This document shows, piece after piece, positions 6,238 through 6,610 of a DNA stretch of 6,610 nucleotides. This DNA comes from an uncultured bacterium (GTDB lineage Bacteria; Bacillota; Clostridia; Peptostreptococcales; Anaerovoracaceae): the NCBI GenBank assembly GCA_905214195.1, contig CAJMLH010000055.1, positions 1-6,610 of the forward strand, read 5' to 3'. The notes beneath the pieces are model-generated. The model had not been told where the DNA came from, did no database searches, and was given only the letters and a program-made list of their open reading frames with translations. Both the position numbers and the translations under genes were made by a program. Numbering within the stretch: position 1 is the first letter of the stretch; the number at the start of each line of letters is the position of its first letter.

Positions 6238-6610
6238 CTATTTGCTTTGCTCCTCGCCGCTGTCTTCATCTACAATAAAAAGTATTTCACCGCTTTTTAT
6301 CATTTTCAATTCTTTTCTTGCCTGCTGCTCTATATATTCAGCCGAATTGATTTGCCCCATCTCTGCGGTCAAGTCTTCTTTAAGTTCAGTAAGCTGCTTA
6401 TTGATTTCAAGAAGCTTGTCCCTTTCTCCTGTAAGCTTTATTATTTTAAATGCAGAAAGACCAATAGACATGACAAAAATAATTATTATCATGCCGCCTA
6501 TAAACCTTTTCACATTTGCAATCTTATGTTTCTTTTTACTCCTTTTTTCAGAGCTTTTCAGGGAATTTAAATCATTAGAATCAACACTTTTAAGTTTTTT
6601 TCTTTCTTTT
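6238..6610 (-). CDS. DivIC/FtsB-like septum formation initiator, 5' end outside window
   Basis: This looks like a small bitopic division protein of the DivIC/FtsB family, which pairs with FtsL and DivIB/FtsQ in the divisome. It has a lysine-rich cytoplasmic stretch, one membrane helix (RFIGGMIIIIFVMSIGLSAF), a coiled coil (about GERDKLLEINKQLTELKEDL) and the C-terminal signature YIEQQARKELKMIKSGEILF. The reading frame has no stop from 6240 back to the right edge, so about 123 codons are visible and the real start is outside. A GTG at 6513 is the only start-like codon in the visible frame, but it has no ribosome binding site and would remove the basic region that B. subtilis DivIC (about 125 residues) has before its membrane helix. 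The stop is TAG at 6240-6238, 2 bases before rnmV. In many Firmicutes divIC lies in another cluster (yabP-yabQ-divIC). The similarity is short, so the gene symbol is left open. Confidence 0.82.
   Translation of the reverse strand, partial: KERKKLKSVDSNDLNSLKSSEKRSKKKHKIANVKRFIGGMIIIIFVMSIGLSAFKIIKLTGERDKLLEINKQLTELKEDLTAEMGQINSAEYIEQQARKELKMIKSGEILFIVDEDSGEEQSK

Noticed and set aside
1..6610. Search for CRISPR arrays, insertion sequences, phage genes, toxin-antitoxin pairs or defence genes
   Set aside because: No spaced direct repeats, terminal inverted repeats, transposase or integrase motifs, or small paired toxin-antitoxin genes were seen; almost all of the sequence is filled by housekeeping genes on one strand.

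Overview
The window comes from a low-GC, Gram-positive-type bacterium, most likely an anaerobic Clostridia-class Firmicute. This rests on A/T-rich codon use, strong GGAG/AGAGGT-type ribosome binding sites, ribonuclease M5 next to rsmA, a DivIC-type division protein and a five-helix lipoteichoic-acid-synthase-type enzyme. The genus cannot be named from the sequence alone. Every gene that can be supported reads leftwards, on the minus strand.

In order of transcription (right to left) the layout is: a DivIC/FtsB-like division protein whose 5' end lies beyond the right edge (6610-6238); ribonuclease M5, rnmV (6235-5675); 16S rRNA dimethyladenosine transferase, rsmA (5672-4818); an LTA-synthase-family membrane phosphotransferase (4821-2743); a RimJ/RimL-type GNAT acetyltransferase (2728-2183); a SanA/YdcF (DUF218) envelope protein (2186-1470); a hairpin that is probably a terminator or attenuator (1437-1411); a class-V aminotransferase-fold cysteine desulfurase (1392-250); and tRNA-Pro(CGG) (185-109) with its own promoter and a strong intrinsic terminator. 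The first 65 bases hold nothing I can identify.

The first six genes are packed with gaps of 2 to 14 bases or with 4-base ATGA stop/start overlaps, and there is no room for promoters between them. They probably form one transcript with translational coupling. Two themes are mixed in it: ribosome maturation (5S processing by RNase M5, 16S dimethylation by RsmA, possibly protein acetylation by the GNAT) and the cell envelope or division (DivIC, LTA-synthase-like enzyme, YdcF-like protein). The cysteine desulfurase follows after a hairpin and a 77-base gap and may be expressed at a different level. The tRNA is a separate unit.

I looked for an undescribed system and did not find one. This is a housekeeping region. 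The points most worth checking are the C-terminal extracellular extension of the LTA-synthase-like protein, the joining of divIC to rnmV-rsmA, the hairpin ahead of the desulfurase, the dyad over the tRNA promoter -35, and the true start of the DivIC-like protein.
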